From CAVVSD01 sp963757125 (GTDB taxonomy: Bacteria > Actinomycetota > Thermoleophilia > Solirubrobacterales > Solirubrobacteraceae), in assembly GCA_963757125.1 (NCBI GenBank), contig CAVWQP010000009.1:868001-932000 (forward strand): DNA of 64,000 nucleotides. Reading direction: 5' to 3'. Of this stretch, positions 1 through 8,252 are shown in pieces. The stretch's first letter is position 1; each line of letters starts with the position of its first letter. Below the pieces are notes generated by a model. It was not told the DNA's origin. It did not search any database and worked only from the letters and a program-made list of their open reading frames with translations. The translations under genes were made by a program, and so were the position numbers.

Positions 1-256
1 ACCAGCCGAACGCGGTCAGCGTCGTCTGGACGGTCTGGAGCGTCCAGCCCGCGAGCAGGTACCCGAGCCCGATCTCGCTGAGCGCGTCCCACAGGTCCGA
101 GAACCAGCCGCGGATGTCGAGGCCGAGGAGATCGAGGACCGCCAGCGCGAGCCCGATGCCGATGAGCCACGCGAACACCTTGGCGAGCCGCCGCGCGCGT
201 GAGCGGTCGCCGAACGGCAGCCATCGGTGGGGTGTGGGGAGGGCGGTGTCGGTCAC
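1..256 (-). CDS. membrane protein, N-terminal part (flippase-like)
   Basis: This is a partial gene running off the left edge; the 85 visible residues start at a GTG at 256. They show a basic N-terminus, one clear hydrophobic helix (about residues 27-47) and a second one ending at the edge (YLLAGWTLQTVQ...). The look is that of lysylphosphatidylglycerol-synthase transmembrane (UPF0104) proteins, but too little is visible to be certain. It is divergent from the dehydrogenase cluster that starts at 339, so the two may share the 82-base control region. An ATG at 270 is out of frame, which is why GTG was chosen. Confidence 0.45.
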   Translation of the reverse strand, partial: MTDTALPTPHRWLPFGDRSRARRLAKVFAWLIGIGLALAVLDLLGLDIRGWFSDLWDALSEIGLGYLLAGWTLQTVQTTLTAFGW

Positions 257-338
257 AGGCAGCGCATCATCCTCCAAGGACGACGCGGAGCGGCGACGCG
301 CCGGGAAGGATCGCCGCCGCGAGGCGTCTGAGGGGTTG

Positions 339-1340
339 ATGCCACACGACGTCGATGCGCACGCGTTCTGGCTGAGCGCGCCCGGGCACGGGGAGATCCG
401 GCCCGTCGCGGTCTCCCAGCCGCAAGGGGACGACGTGCTCGTCCGCACGCTGCGGTCCGGCGTCAGCCGCGGCACCGAGACGCTCGTGTTCCGCGGCGGC
501 GTGCCGCCAAGTCAGTACGAGGCGATGCGCGCGCCGTTCCAGGACGGCGACTTCCCGGGCCCGGTCAAGTACGGCTACCTCAACGTCGGCGTCGTCGAGC
601 AGGGGCCGCCGGCGCTGAGCGGCCGCACGGTCTTCTGCCTGTACCCCCACCAGACGGCCTACGTGGTCCCGGCGGGCGCCGTGACGGTCGTGCCCGACGA
701 CGTGCCGCCCGCGCGCGCGGTGCTCGCCGGCACCGTCGAGACCGCCGTCAACGCGCTGTGGGACGCGGGGCCGCTGATCGGTGACCGCATCGCGGTCGTC
801 GGCGCCGGGATGGTCGGGTGCTGCGTCGCCCGTCTGCTCGCCCGGTTCCCGGCGGTCGAGGTCACGCTCGTGGACGTCGACCCCTCGCGGGCCGAGGTCG
901 CGGCCGCGCTCGGGGCCCGCTTCGCGCGGCCGGAGGACGCCGAGGGCGGGTGCGACCTCGTCGTGCACACGAGCGCGACGTCCGCCGGACTGCAGCGCTC
1001 GCTCGACCTGCTCGCCCCGGAGGGCACGGTGCTCGACCTCAGCTGGTACGGCGACACCGAGGTGCGCCTGTCGCTGGGCGGCGCGTTCCACACCGGCCGC
1101 CTCGGACTCCGCGCGAGCCAGGTGGGGACCGTGTCGCCGGCGCGCAGCGCGCGCCGGACCACGGCAGACCGGCTCGCGCTCGCGCTCCAGCTCCTGCGCG
1201 ACCCGGCCTTCGACGTGCTCGTCACCGGCGAGTCGCGCCTCGACGAGCTGCCGGACGTCATGGCCCGGCTCGCCGAGGGGAGCCTGCCGGCGCTGTGCCA
1301 CACCATCACCTACGACGGGAGCAGCGCGTGTTCAGCGTGA
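339..1340 (+). CDS. zinc-type alcohol dehydrogenase-like (MDR) oxidoreductase
   Basis: Medium-chain dehydrogenase/reductase family protein of 333 residues. A GroES-like N-terminal half carries SRGTETLVFRGGVP and a PHQ segment. The Rossmann motif VVGAGMVGCC (about residues 152-161) binds NAD(P). The cysteine-rich structural zinc loop is absent and the usual GHE catalytic motif is not visible, so zinc dependence is unproven. It is the first gene of a tightly coupled set (dehydrogenase, PTPS-like, GT4, methyltransferase, flippase, RibD-like) and overlaps the next gene by 13 bases. A GAGGGG Shine-Dalgarno lies only 3 bases before the ATG; an in-frame extension to 114 looks non-coding. It probably reduces or oxidises an intermediate of the product this cluster makes. 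Confidence 0.8.
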   Translation: MPHDVDAHAFWLSAPGHGEIRPVAVSQPQGDDVLVRTLRSGVSRGTETLVFRGGVPPSQYEAMRAPFQDGDFPGPVKYGYLNVGVVEQGPPALSGRTVFCLYPHQTAYVVPAGAVTVVPDDVPPARAVLAGTVETAVNALWDAGPLIGDRIAVVGAGMVGCCVARLLARFPAVEVTLVDVDPSRAEVAAALGARFARPEDAEGGCDLVVHTSATSAGLQRSLDLLAPEGTVLDLSWYGDTEVRLSLGGAFHTGRLGLRASQVGTVSPARSARRTTADRLALALQLLRDPAFDVLVTGESRLDELPDVMARLAEGSLPALCHTITYDGSSACSA

Positions 1341-1705
1341 CGGTCCGCGACCACATGATGATCGCCCACAGCCTGCGGGGCGAGGTGTTCGGGCCCGCGC
1401 AGCGGCTGCACGGCGCGACGTACGTCGTGGACGCCACCTTCCGCCGGGCGACCCTCGACGCCGACGGCATCGTGGTCGACATCGGCCGCGCCGCCGACGT
1501 GCTGCGCGGGATCGTGGGGGAGCTGAGCTACCGCAACCTCGACGAGGAGACCGCGCTCGCGGGCATGAACACGACGACCGAGGAGCTCGCGCGCGTCGTC
1601 GCCGACCGGCTCGCCGACGCCTTCGGCGGGCAGGGGCTGGACGGCCTGATCGTGACGCTGCGCGAGTCCCACATCGCGTGGGCGAGCTACGAGCGATCGC
1701 TGTGA
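1328..1705 (+). CDS. 6-pyruvoyltetrahydropterin synthase/QueD-like protein, degenerate active site
   Basis: A 125-residue T-fold protein with the PTPS/QueD outline: an N-terminal FSVTVRD strand, AHSL, LHGATY, DADGIVVDIG, the TTTEELA helix and a closing RESHIAWASYE with the substrate-anchoring Glu. Compared with the family, the zinc triad is incomplete (AH and HG are present but HGH has become HGA), the catalytic Cys before HGH is missing and the DH of the DHxxLN motif is SY. Canonical carboxytetrahydropterin chemistry is therefore unlikely; it may bind a pterin or a related heterocycle or do altered chemistry. The GTG start at 1328 lies inside the previous gene, and the stop overlaps the next start (GTGA). 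Confidence 0.8.
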   Translation: MFSVTVRDHMMIAHSLRGEVFGPAQRLHGATYVVDATFRRATLDADGIVVDIGRAADVLRGIVGELSYRNLDEETALAGMNTTTEELARVVADRLADAFGGQGLDGLIVTLRESHIAWASYERSL

Positions 1706-2736
1706 CCGAGGTCCACGTCATCGTCCCCGAAGGCATCGACGATCCTGCTCGGCCGAGCGGCGGCAACACCTACGACCGCCAGGTCTGCTGCGGGCTCGCG
1801 CGCCTGGGCTGGTCGGTGCACGAGCACGCGGTGTCCGGCGCCTGGCCGCACGCCGGCGCGGCGGAGCACGCAGCCCTGGCACGCGCGATCCGGCGGATCC
1901 CCGACGGCGCCGTCGTGCTGCTCGACGGCCTCGTCGCGTGCGCCGCCCCGGCGGTGCTCGTGGGACAGGCGAGCCGGGTGCGGCAGGTCGTGCTCGTGCA
2001 CATGCCGCTGGGCGACCGGCGTGAGCGCGACGTCCTCCTGTCGGCCGCCGCGGTCGTCACGACCAGCGCATGGACGCGAGATCGTCTCGCGGAGCTGTAC
2101 GCGCTGCCGCTCGACCGGGTGCACGTCGCCGAACCAGGCGTCGACGCCGCCGCGATCGGGCCGGGGACCGAGGCGGGCGACGCGCTGCTCTGCGTCGCGG
2201 CGGTGACCCCCGACAAGGGCCACGACGTGATGCTCGACGCGCTCGTGACGGCGACGGACCTGTCCTGGCGCCTCGCGTGCGTCGGCAGCCTGGACCGCGA
2301 TCCCGCGTTCGCCGAAGGCGTGCAACGCCGCGCGCGCGACAACGGCCTCCACGACCGCGTGCGGTTCCTGGGACCGCGCACGGGGGAGGAGCTCGATCGC
2401 GCGTACACCGGGGCGGACCTGCTCGTGCTCGCGTCGCACGCCGAGACCTACGGCATGGTCGTCACCGAGGCCCTGGCACGCGGCGTGCCGGTCCTCGTCG
2501 CCGACGTCGGCGGCGTCGCCGAGGCGATGGGGCACGGCGACGACGGCACGCGGCCGGGGCTGCTGGTCCCGCCCGGCGACCCGGTCGCGCTCGGCGCCGC
2601 GCTGCGCGACTGGCTCGGGGACGCCGCGCTGCGCGGCCGGCTGCGGCGCGCCGCCCGGGAGCGGCGCGCGTCCCTGCGCGGATGGTCGGTCACGACGAAC
2701 GTCCTCGCCGGCGTCCTGACGGGGGCGGCGCGATGA
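1702..2736 (+). CDS. GT4 family glycosyltransferase
   Basis: Glycosyltransferase of family 4 (GT-B fold), 344 residues. The C-terminal nucleotide-sugar domain carries the retaining-GT E-x7-E motif in HAETYGMVVTEALARGVPVL (around residue 250), followed by VADVGGVAEAM. A CVAAVTPDKGHDVML segment opens the donor domain. No signal peptide or membrane span is seen, so it acts in the cytoplasm, possibly at the membrane. The GTG start overlaps the stop of the PTPS-like gene by four bases and its own stop overlaps the methyltransferase ATG, so translation is coupled. By context the acceptor may be the pterin-like or pyrimidine-like product of the cluster; that is an inference. Confidence 0.88.
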   Translation: MTEVHVIVPEGIDDPARPSGGNTYDRQVCCGLARLGWSVHEHAVSGAWPHAGAAEHAALARAIRRIPDGAVVLLDGLVACAAPAVLVGQASRVRQVVLVHMPLGDRRERDVLLSAAAVVTTSAWTRDRLAELYALPLDRVHVAEPGVDAAAIGPGTEAGDALLCVAAVTPDKGHDVMLDALVTATDLSWRLACVGSLDRDPAFAEGVQRRARDNGLHDRVRFLGPRTGEELDRAYTGADLLVLASHAETYGMVVTEALARGVPVLVADVGGVAEAMGHGDDGTRPGLLVPPGDPVALGAALRDWLGDAALRGRLRRAARERRASLRGWSVTTNVLAGVLTGAAR

Positions 2737-3518
2737 CCGCGACGATCGTCCGCGTCACCCCGGAGTGGCTCGCCCGGCGCGAGCCCGCCGACGCGGCGGC
2801 GCGCTCCGCCGAGCTCGTCGAGCGCCTCGCGCGTCACCTTCCTTCGACCGGCCCCCTCGTGATCCACGACCTCGGCGGCGGCGACGGATCGATGGGCCGC
2901 TGGCTCGCGCCGCGCCTGCGCGAGCCGCAGCACTGGGTGGTGCACGACCGCGACGCGGACCTCCTGGAGCGCGCGGCCGCCACCCCTCCGGCCCGGGCCA
3001 CCGTCGAGACCCGGCAGTCCGACGTCACCCGCCTGGAGCCGCACGATCTCGCGGGCGCGAGCCTCATCGTCGCCTCCGCGCTGCTCGACATCCTGTCGGC
3101 CGACGAGCTCGACCGGATGCTCGGCGCATGCATCGCCGCCGGGTGCCCGATGCTGCTCGCGCTGACGGTGGTCGGCCGCGTCACCCTCCGGCCGGCGGAG
3201 CCGCTGGACGCGCGGGTCGCCGCCGCCTTCAACGCCCACCAGCGCCGCCTGCTCGGCCCGGACGCCGCCGCGGCCGCCGTCGACGGGCTCAGGGGGACGG
3301 GCGCCGAGGTGCTCGTCGCGCCGAGCCCGTGGCGCCTGGATGCGGCCGACGCCCACCTGACGGCCGAGTGGTTCGAGGGGTGGATCGCGGCCGCCTGCGA
3401 GCAGGAGCCGGCACTGGCGGGCGAGGCCCGCGCCTATCGAGAACGGCGGCTGGCGCAGGCCGCCGCGGGCGAGCTCGCCGTCCGCGTCGGCCACGTCGAC
3501 CTGCTGGTGCTGCCGTGA
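2733..3518 (+). CDS. class I SAM-dependent methyltransferase
   Basis: A 261-residue class I methyltransferase. Motif I reads VIHDLGGGDGSMGRWLAP near residue 50, followed by an acidic VVHDRDADLL strand and a motif-IV-like region (ASLIVASALLDIL). The remaining C-terminal part lacks a recognisable substrate domain. The ATG overlaps the stop of the glycosyltransferase (ATGA) and its stop overlaps the GTG of the membrane protein, so it belongs to the same transcript and probably methylates the same compound or lipid. Whether the acceptor is O, N or C cannot be read from the sequence. Confidence 0.82.
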   Translation: MTATIVRVTPEWLARREPADAAARSAELVERLARHLPSTGPLVIHDLGGGDGSMGRWLAPRLREPQHWVVHDRDADLLERAAATPPARATVETRQSDVTRLEPHDLAGASLIVASALLDILSADELDRMLGACIAAGCPMLLALTVVGRVTLRPAEPLDARVAAAFNAHQRRLLGPDAAAAAVDGLRGTGAEVLVAPSPWRLDAADAHLTAEWFEGWIAAACEQEPALAGEARAYRERRLAQAAAGELAVRVGHVDLLVLP

Positions 3519-4423
3519 CGATCGCCCTGCCTGCAGCCCCGAGCCGGAGCACGTGGCGGTGGGCGCGCCTCGCCGCCACCGGCGCGACGCTCGCGTTCCT
3601 CGTCTGGCGCCTTGGAACCGGCCCGTTCATCGATGGCCTGCGCACGGTCGACGCCGGAGCGATCGCCGCCGCGGTCGGCCTCGCGGTGCTGACCACGGTC
3701 TGCTGCGCCTGGCGCTGGCGGATCGTCGCGGGCGGCCTCGGCGACGACCTGCCCATGGGCCCGGCCGTGGCGTCGTACTACCGCTCGCTCTTCCTCAACG
3801 TGACGCTGCCCGGCGGCGTCGTGGGTGACGTCCACCGAGGGCTCAACCACGGCCTGCGCGCCGTCGCCTGGGAGCGGTCGGCGGGGCAGTTCGTGCAGAT
3901 CGTCCTCACCGTCGCCGTGCTCCTCGTCGTGCCGTCGCCCGTGCGGTCGGCGATGCCGCTCGTCGCGGTCGCGCTCCTCGCGGCGGTGGCGGCCGTCGCG
4001 GTCGCAGCGCGCGTGCGGCCCGACGCCGCGCGGTCACGGTGGGCGCGGGTGCGCAACGCCGCCGTCCGCGACGTGCGGCGAGGCCTGCTGGCGGGGCGCG
4101 CGTGGCCGGCCATCGTCCTTGCCTCGGCACTTGTCGTCGCCGGCCACGTGGCGACGTTCCTCATCGCCGCGCGGACCGCGGGGGCGACCGTGCCGCCCTC
4201 CCGGATGGTGCCGCTCGTGCTGCTCGTGCTGCTGGCGGCGGCGCTGCCCAACATCGGCGGCTGGGGACCGCGCGAGGGCGTGACGGCGTGGGCGTTCTCC
4301 GCCGCCGGCCTGGGCGCGTCGCTGGGAGTCGCGACCGCGGTCGTCTACGGCGTCATGGTGTTCGTCGCGAGCCTGCCGGGTGCCGCCGTCCTCGTGGTGG
4401 CGTGGGTGCGCCGGCATGCCTGA
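3515..4423 (+). CDS. lysylphosphatidylglycerol synthase TM / UPF0104-like membrane protein
   Basis: Integral membrane protein of 302 residues with about seven or eight hydrophobic helices. It matches the flippase-like half of MprF (LPG_synthase_TM): a CAWRWRIVAGGL segment after helix 2, YYRSLFLNVTLPGGVVGDVHRG around residues 89-110, and an ALPNIGGWGPREGV stretch near residue 245. Relatives without the synthase domain usually move lipids or lipid-linked molecules. Here it sits between a methyltransferase and a RibD-like reductase with overlaps on both sides, suggesting export or flipping of the cluster's product. The start is the GTG that overlaps the previous stop. Confidence 0.8.
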   Translation: MTIALPAAPSRSTWRWARLAATGATLAFLVWRLGTGPFIDGLRTVDAGAIAAAVGLAVLTTVCCAWRWRIVAGGLGDDLPMGPAVASYYRSLFLNVTLPGGVVGDVHRGLNHGLRAVAWERSAGQFVQIVLTVAVLLVVPSPVRSAMPLVAVALLAAVAAVAVAARVRPDAARSRWARVRNAAVRDVRRGLLAGRAWPAIVLASALVVAGHVATFLIAARTAGATVPPSRMVPLVLLVLLAAALPNIGGWGPREGVTAWAFSAAGLGASLGVATAVVYGVMVFVASLPGAAVLVVAWVRRHA

Positions 4424-5105
4424 CCGCCCGTACACCCTCCTGAGCTGCAGCGTGTCGCTCGACGGCTACCTCGGCGACCGCACGCCGCGCCTGGCGCTCT
4501 CCAACGACGAGGACTTCGACCGCGTCGACGACGTGCGCGCGTCGTGCGACGCGATCATGGTCGGCGCGGCGACCGTGCGCACCGACAACCCGCGGCTCCT
4601 CGTGCGCTCGCAGGCCCGCCGCGAGCGGCGCACCGCGCGCGGGCTGACGCCGTCGCCGATGAAGATCACCGTGACCGACCGGGCGGACCTCGACGCGCGC
4701 TCGAGGTTCTTCAGCACCGGCGATTCCGAGAAGCTCGTCTACACCCCGAGCCCGCGCGTGGCCGACGCGTGCGCGCGGCTCGGGCCGGTGGCGACGGTCG
4801 TCGACGGCGGCCGCCGGGTGCGGATGCGCCGGCTGAGCGAGGACCTCGCCGACCGAGGCGTCGAGCGGCTCATGGTCGAGGGCGGCGGCGTCGTGCACAC
4901 GCAGTTCCTGTCCGACGACCTCGTCGACGAGCTGCAGCTCGTGGTGGCGCCGTTCTTCGTCGGCGACTCGGGCGCTCCGCGCTTCGTCGCCGACGGGCAG
5001 TTCCCATGGAACGCGGGGCGGCGCGCGAGGCTCGCCGAGGTGCGCCAGATCGGCGACGTGGTGCTGCTGCGCTACGCGCTGTCGTCGCGGTTCGAGGACG
5101 GCTAG
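4416..5105 (+). CDS. RibD C-terminal / dihydrofolate reductase-like pyrimidine reductase
   Basis: A 229-residue reductase of the RibD_C/DHFR-like fold. It has the N-terminal strand YTLLSCSVSLDGYLG, an IMVGAATVRTDNPRL segment (NADPH/substrate site of 5-amino-6-ribosylaminouracil reductases), and MVEGGGVVHTQFL near residue 150, followed by DELQLVVAPFFVG. The deaminase half of bifunctional RibD is absent and no other riboflavin genes are nearby, so a role in a dedicated pathway rather than bulk riboflavin synthesis is likely. Its first 8 bases overlap the flippase gene. It converges on the CDP-alcohol phosphotransferase gene, the two stops overlapping at 5102-5105. Confidence 0.85.
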   Translation: MPDRPYTLLSCSVSLDGYLGDRTPRLALSNDEDFDRVDDVRASCDAIMVGAATVRTDNPRLLVRSQARRERRTARGLTPSPMKITVTDRADLDARSRFFSTGDSEKLVYTPSPRVADACARLGPVATVVDGGRRVRMRRLSEDLADRGVERLMVEGGGVVHTQFLSDDLVDELQLVVAPFFVGDSGAPRFVADGQFPWNAGRRARLAEVRQIGDVVLLRYALSSRFEDG

Positions 5106-7423
5106 CCGAACGCGGTGAGGAACCGGTCGCGGAACGCGCTCATCGGCCACACCGGCGCCTCGGGGCTCGGGTGCAGGCCCGCCTGCCAGCCCCACCCGGC
5201 GATCTGGTCGGTCACCTTCGGATCGTGGGCGATGATCGAGATCGGCACGTCGTGCGTCGCGCCCTCACCGCTGACGAGCGTCGCGGGCTGATGGTCGCCC
5301 AGCAGGACGACCACGGTCTTGTCGTCGAGGTAGTGCTGCACGAACGAGACGATCGTGCTCATCGTGTACTCGATGGAGTGGCCGTAGGCGGCACGGGCGC
5401 GCTTGGCGTCGCCGAAGAGCGAGGCCTTCGTGGCCTCCTCCTCCGGGACGCGGTTGAAGATCGAGCCGTCGCCGACGTCCTCCCACGGGATGAGCCGCGG
5501 GATCTGCGTCCACGGCGCGTGGCTGGAGATGAGGTCGACCTCGGCGAACAGCGGCGGCCGGTCGCGCTTGGCCAGCTCGAGGTCGTGCAGTGCCTTCAGG
5601 ACGTACTGGTCGGGCATCGGGGGCAGGCCGAAGCCGGGCCCGCGGTAGCCGACGTTGCGGCGGTCGTAGACCTTGTCGTAGCCGTAGAAGCTCTTGCCCT
5701 CGGGCCACGTGCGCTTGTTCGCCGGGTCCTCGACGACCGTCCGCCAGCCGGCGCGCCCGAACGCCTGGCTGAGGGTGACGCGATCGCTCTTGACGAGCTG
5801 GTTGTAGCCCCGCTGGGTGCCGATCCGGATCCCCGACTGCAGGGTGGCGTGCGCGAGCCAGCTCAGCCCGCCGAAGGTCGACGAGGACAGGAAGCCGCTG
5901 CGCGAGGAGAAGCCGTGGGCGTCCAGCTGCGCGGTGCCGCGGTCGAGCACCGCGTTGACCCCGGGCGAGAAGGACGAGCCCTGCACCGCGACCTGCCCGT
6001 AGCTCTCGACGAACAGGAGCAGGACGTCCTTGCCTCGCAGGCCGGTCAGGAGCCGGCTGCCCGGCGTGGAGTGGAACCGGTCCTGCGGGATCTCGCGGGC
6101 CAGGATCCGCTGCGCCGCCAGCCCCGACTGGACCGTCTGCACCTCCTGGACGGCGAGCGCGGCGGCGCTCGTGGAGGCGACGGGCGCGCCCACGATGCGC
6201 AGCGCGACCCAGACGACACCGACCACGACGGCTCCCCGGAGCACCCAGTCGCGGTGGCCGGCGGCAACCCGCGTGACGCGCATCAGCGCGAGGACCGGGA
6301 TGGCCAGCAGCCCGACGAGGAGCACGACGATGGCGGCGACGGCGATGTTCGCGCTGGATCTGCCGATCGCGTCGCGCAGCGTCTCCACGCCGATGCCCAC
6401 GTACGTCGAGTCGGAGATGGGGTCGAACGGCCGGTCGAAGGCCGTGATGAACCCCATGTCCAGGACCTTCACCACCATGAGCACCGCGAGCACCGCGCCC
6501 GCGACGATGGCCAGCACGCGGCGCGGTCTGGGCGGGAGCAGCACGGCCAGCACGAGGACGACGAGCAGCTCGAGGGGCAGGCGCACGAACGCGGCGACGT
6601 CGAGCTCGCTGATCTGGTTCGGCGCGACCACGGCGGCCCACACCAGCAGCACCGCGACGACCGTGAGCGCCACGGCGACGCCGGGGTGCAGCGCCGCGCC
6701 GTCCGCGGGCCGGCGGCGCCACAGCCACCACACGCACTCGCCGACGGACGCCGCGAGGGCGACGAGCGCGGCGAGGAGGATGGCCTCCATGGCCGCCCGG
6801 GGCAGGACGTCGGCCGCCGCGACCGCGAGCACGATCCCCTGCGCGGCGGCGACGACCTTGCGCCAGCGTCGCGGCGGCAGCGGCGCGCGCATCCACGGCA
6901 GCAGCCACTCGCCGAGGAGGAACAGGTAGCGCGCCGCCCCGATCAGGAGCACCCACGCGCCGTAGATGGGGGCGGCGTAGACGCTGAGCGCGAGGATGAG
7001 GAACGCGTCGACCTCGCCGTCGAACCGCGCGCCCAGCGCGGTCACGGTGTCCGTGCGGCGCGCGATCCAGCCATCGACGAGGTCCAGCGAGAGCGCGACG
7101 GCGGCCAGCGCCACGAGCAGCGCGACCGGCGTGTCGCGAGCGAACGAGTCCGCGACCAGCGCGGCGACGCCGACGGCGAGGGTCGCCCGGGCGAGCGTCA
7201 CCCACGACGGGCCCTGCCACGCGCCCGGAGCCCGCGCGACCCCGCGCGCCAGTGCCGTCGCGATGGTGGTCGCGCACACGAGGCCGACGATCCATCCCGC
7301 GTCGTCGAGCCCGACGGTCCCGGCCAGGGTCGCGAGCAGCAGCACCTGGGCGATGAGCCCGATCGCCGGACCCGTCTGCACCGTGGACCCCAGGAGCTGT
7401 GTGCGTGGAACGGTCACGTCCAT
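5102..7423 (-). CDS. CDP-alcohol phosphotransferase fused to LtaS-type sulfatase domain
   Basis: A 773-residue two-domain membrane enzyme. The N-terminal part is a CDP-alcohol phosphatidyltransferase with the complete signature D-x2-DG-x2-AR-x8-G-x3-D-x3-D (DLVDGWIARR...GARFDGEVD, around residues 114-136) inside several membrane helices. More helices lead to a C-terminal alkaline-phosphatase/sulfatase fold like lipoteichoic acid synthases: LLLFVESYG, the STFGGLSWLAHATLQSG region that should hold the nucleophile, VDLISSHAPW and VVLLGDHQP as metal ligands. A likely job is to make a phosphodiester-linked lipid and then transfer or hydrolyse head groups on the outer face. It faces the pterin-like cluster tail to tail, so shared function is plausible but not proven. 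Confidence 0.85.
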   Translation of the reverse strand: MDVTVPRTQLLGSTVQTGPAIGLIAQVLLLATLAGTVGLDDAGWIVGLVCATTIATALARGVARAPGAWQGPSWVTLARATLAVGVAALVADSFARDTPVALLVALAAVALSLDLVDGWIARRTDTVTALGARFDGEVDAFLILALSVYAAPIYGAWVLLIGAARYLFLLGEWLLPWMRAPLPPRRWRKVVAAAQGIVLAVAAADVLPRAAMEAILLAALVALAASVGECVWWLWRRRPADGAALHPGVAVALTVVAVLLVWAAVVAPNQISELDVAAFVRLPLELLVVLVLAVLLPPRPRRVLAIVAGAVLAVLMVVKVLDMGFITAFDRPFDPISDSTYVGIGVETLRDAIGRSSANIAVAAIVVLLVGLLAIPVLALMRVTRVAAGHRDWVLRGAVVVGVVWVALRIVGAPVASTSAAALAVQEVQTVQSGLAAQRILAREIPQDRFHSTPGSRLLTGLRGKDVLLLFVESYGQVAVQGSSFSPGVNAVLDRGTAQLDAHGFSSRSGFLSSSTFGGLSWLAHATLQSGIRIGTQRGYNQLVKSDRVTLSQAFGRAGWRTVVEDPANKRTWPEGKSFYGYDKVYDRRNVGYRGPGFGLPPMPDQYVLKALHDLELAKRDRPPLFAEVDLISSHAPWTQIPRLIPWEDVGDGSIFNRVPEEEATKASLFGDAKRARAAYGHSIEYTMSTIVSFVQHYLDDKTVVVLLGDHQPATLVSGEGATHDVPISIIAHDPKVTDQIAGWGWQAGLHPSPEAPVWPMSAFRDRFLTAFG

Positions 7424-7470
7424 GCGGACGCATGCGAGGCCCCAGTCCTTCCCGGAGAGGTGACGCGGAC

Positions 7471-8232
7471 GTGAGGCAGGACGAGCGAGCGCCGTTCGAT
7501 CGCGCGCTCGGGCGCGCGCGCATCTCGGCGTACGCGCCGGGCGAGTTCGTCGGCCAGGAGAGCTTCATGACGGCCGGCGAGATCCGGGCCCTCGCGGCGC
7601 ACGCGGGCATCGGCCCGGCGACGAGGGTGCTGGACCTGTGCTGCGGCATCGCCGGGCCCGGCCGGTTCCTCACCCGGGAGCTGGGGTGCGACCTCCTCGG
7701 GGTGGACGCCAGCGCGAGCGCCGTCGCGATCGCCCGCGAGCACGCGGGGGACCTGCTCTGCCGCTTCGCGGTCGGGGAGATCCCGCCCGTGCCCGACGGC
7801 CCGTTCGACGTCGTGCTCCTGCTCGAGACGATGCTCGCCTTCGAGGACAAGGACACGCTGGTCGGCCAGATCGCCGCGGCGCTCCGGCCCGGCGGGCGGT
7901 TCGCCTTCACGCTCGAGGAGGGGCAGCCGCTCACGGAGGAGGAGCGGGCGGCGATGCCCGACGCCGACACGGTCTGGCTCACCCCGCTCGAGGAGATGAC
8001 CGCGTCGCTGGAGCGGGCCGGGCTGGTCCTGACGTGGCGCGAGGACCACAGCCTGGCCCACCGCCTGCAGGCGCAGGCGCTGACGGAGGCGTTCGCCGCG
8101 GACGCCGAGGGCATCGCCGCGCAGGTCGGCGTCCGCGCCCTCGACGAGCTGCTCGCGGCCCACCGGCTGTGGATCGACTGGCTCGGCACGGGACGGGTGC
8201 GGAAGTTCGCGCTCGTGGCCGAGTCGCGTTGA
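7471..8232 (+). CDS. class I SAM-dependent methyltransferase (UbiE/cyclopropane-like)
   Basis: A 253-residue methyltransferase. Motif I is VLDLCCGIAGPGRFL (about residues 54-68), followed by LLGVDASASAVAIA and the motif-IV strand PFDVVLLLETMLAF, then LRPGGRFAFTLEEG. It resembles SAM methyltransferases that act on small molecules, but the substrate cannot be told. The GTG start at 7471 has a GGAGAGG Shine-Dalgarno 10 bases upstream. It is divergent from the phosphotransferase/sulfatase gene (47 bases apart) and lies just upstream of the UbiB-like kinase, with which it may act in quinone metabolism; that link is a guess. Confidence 0.85.
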   Translation: MRQDERAPFDRALGRARISAYAPGEFVGQESFMTAGEIRALAAHAGIGPATRVLDLCCGIAGPGRFLTRELGCDLLGVDASASAVAIAREHAGDLLCRFAVGEIPPVPDGPFDVVLLLETMLAFEDKDTLVGQIAAALRPGGRFAFTLEEGQPLTEEERAAMPDADTVWLTPLEEMTASLERAGLVLTWREDHSLAHRLQAQALTEAFAADAEGIAAQVGVRALDELLAAHRLWIDWLGTGRVRKFALVAESR

Positions 8233-8240
8233 CCCAGGAC

Positions 8241-8246
8241 TACGCT
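8241..8246 (+). promoter_or_regulatory. candidate -10 box of a leaderless promoter (UbiB-like gene)
   Basis: The hexamer TACGCT fits TANNNT and ends 6 bases before the ATG at 8253, so the transcript would begin at or next to the start codon. No Shine-Dalgarno precedes this ATG, which supports a leaderless mRNA. Confidence 0.35.
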
Positions 8247-8252
8247 CGAGCG

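Noticed and set aside
1328..1705. Queuosine (QueD) or folate pathway enzyme
   Set aside because: Catalytic Cys, HGH and DH motifs are missing and no queC/queE or folate genes are near.
8229..8234. -35 box TTGACC for the UbiB-like gene
   Set aside because: It is only 6 bases from the -10-like TACGCT, far too close for a -35 element.
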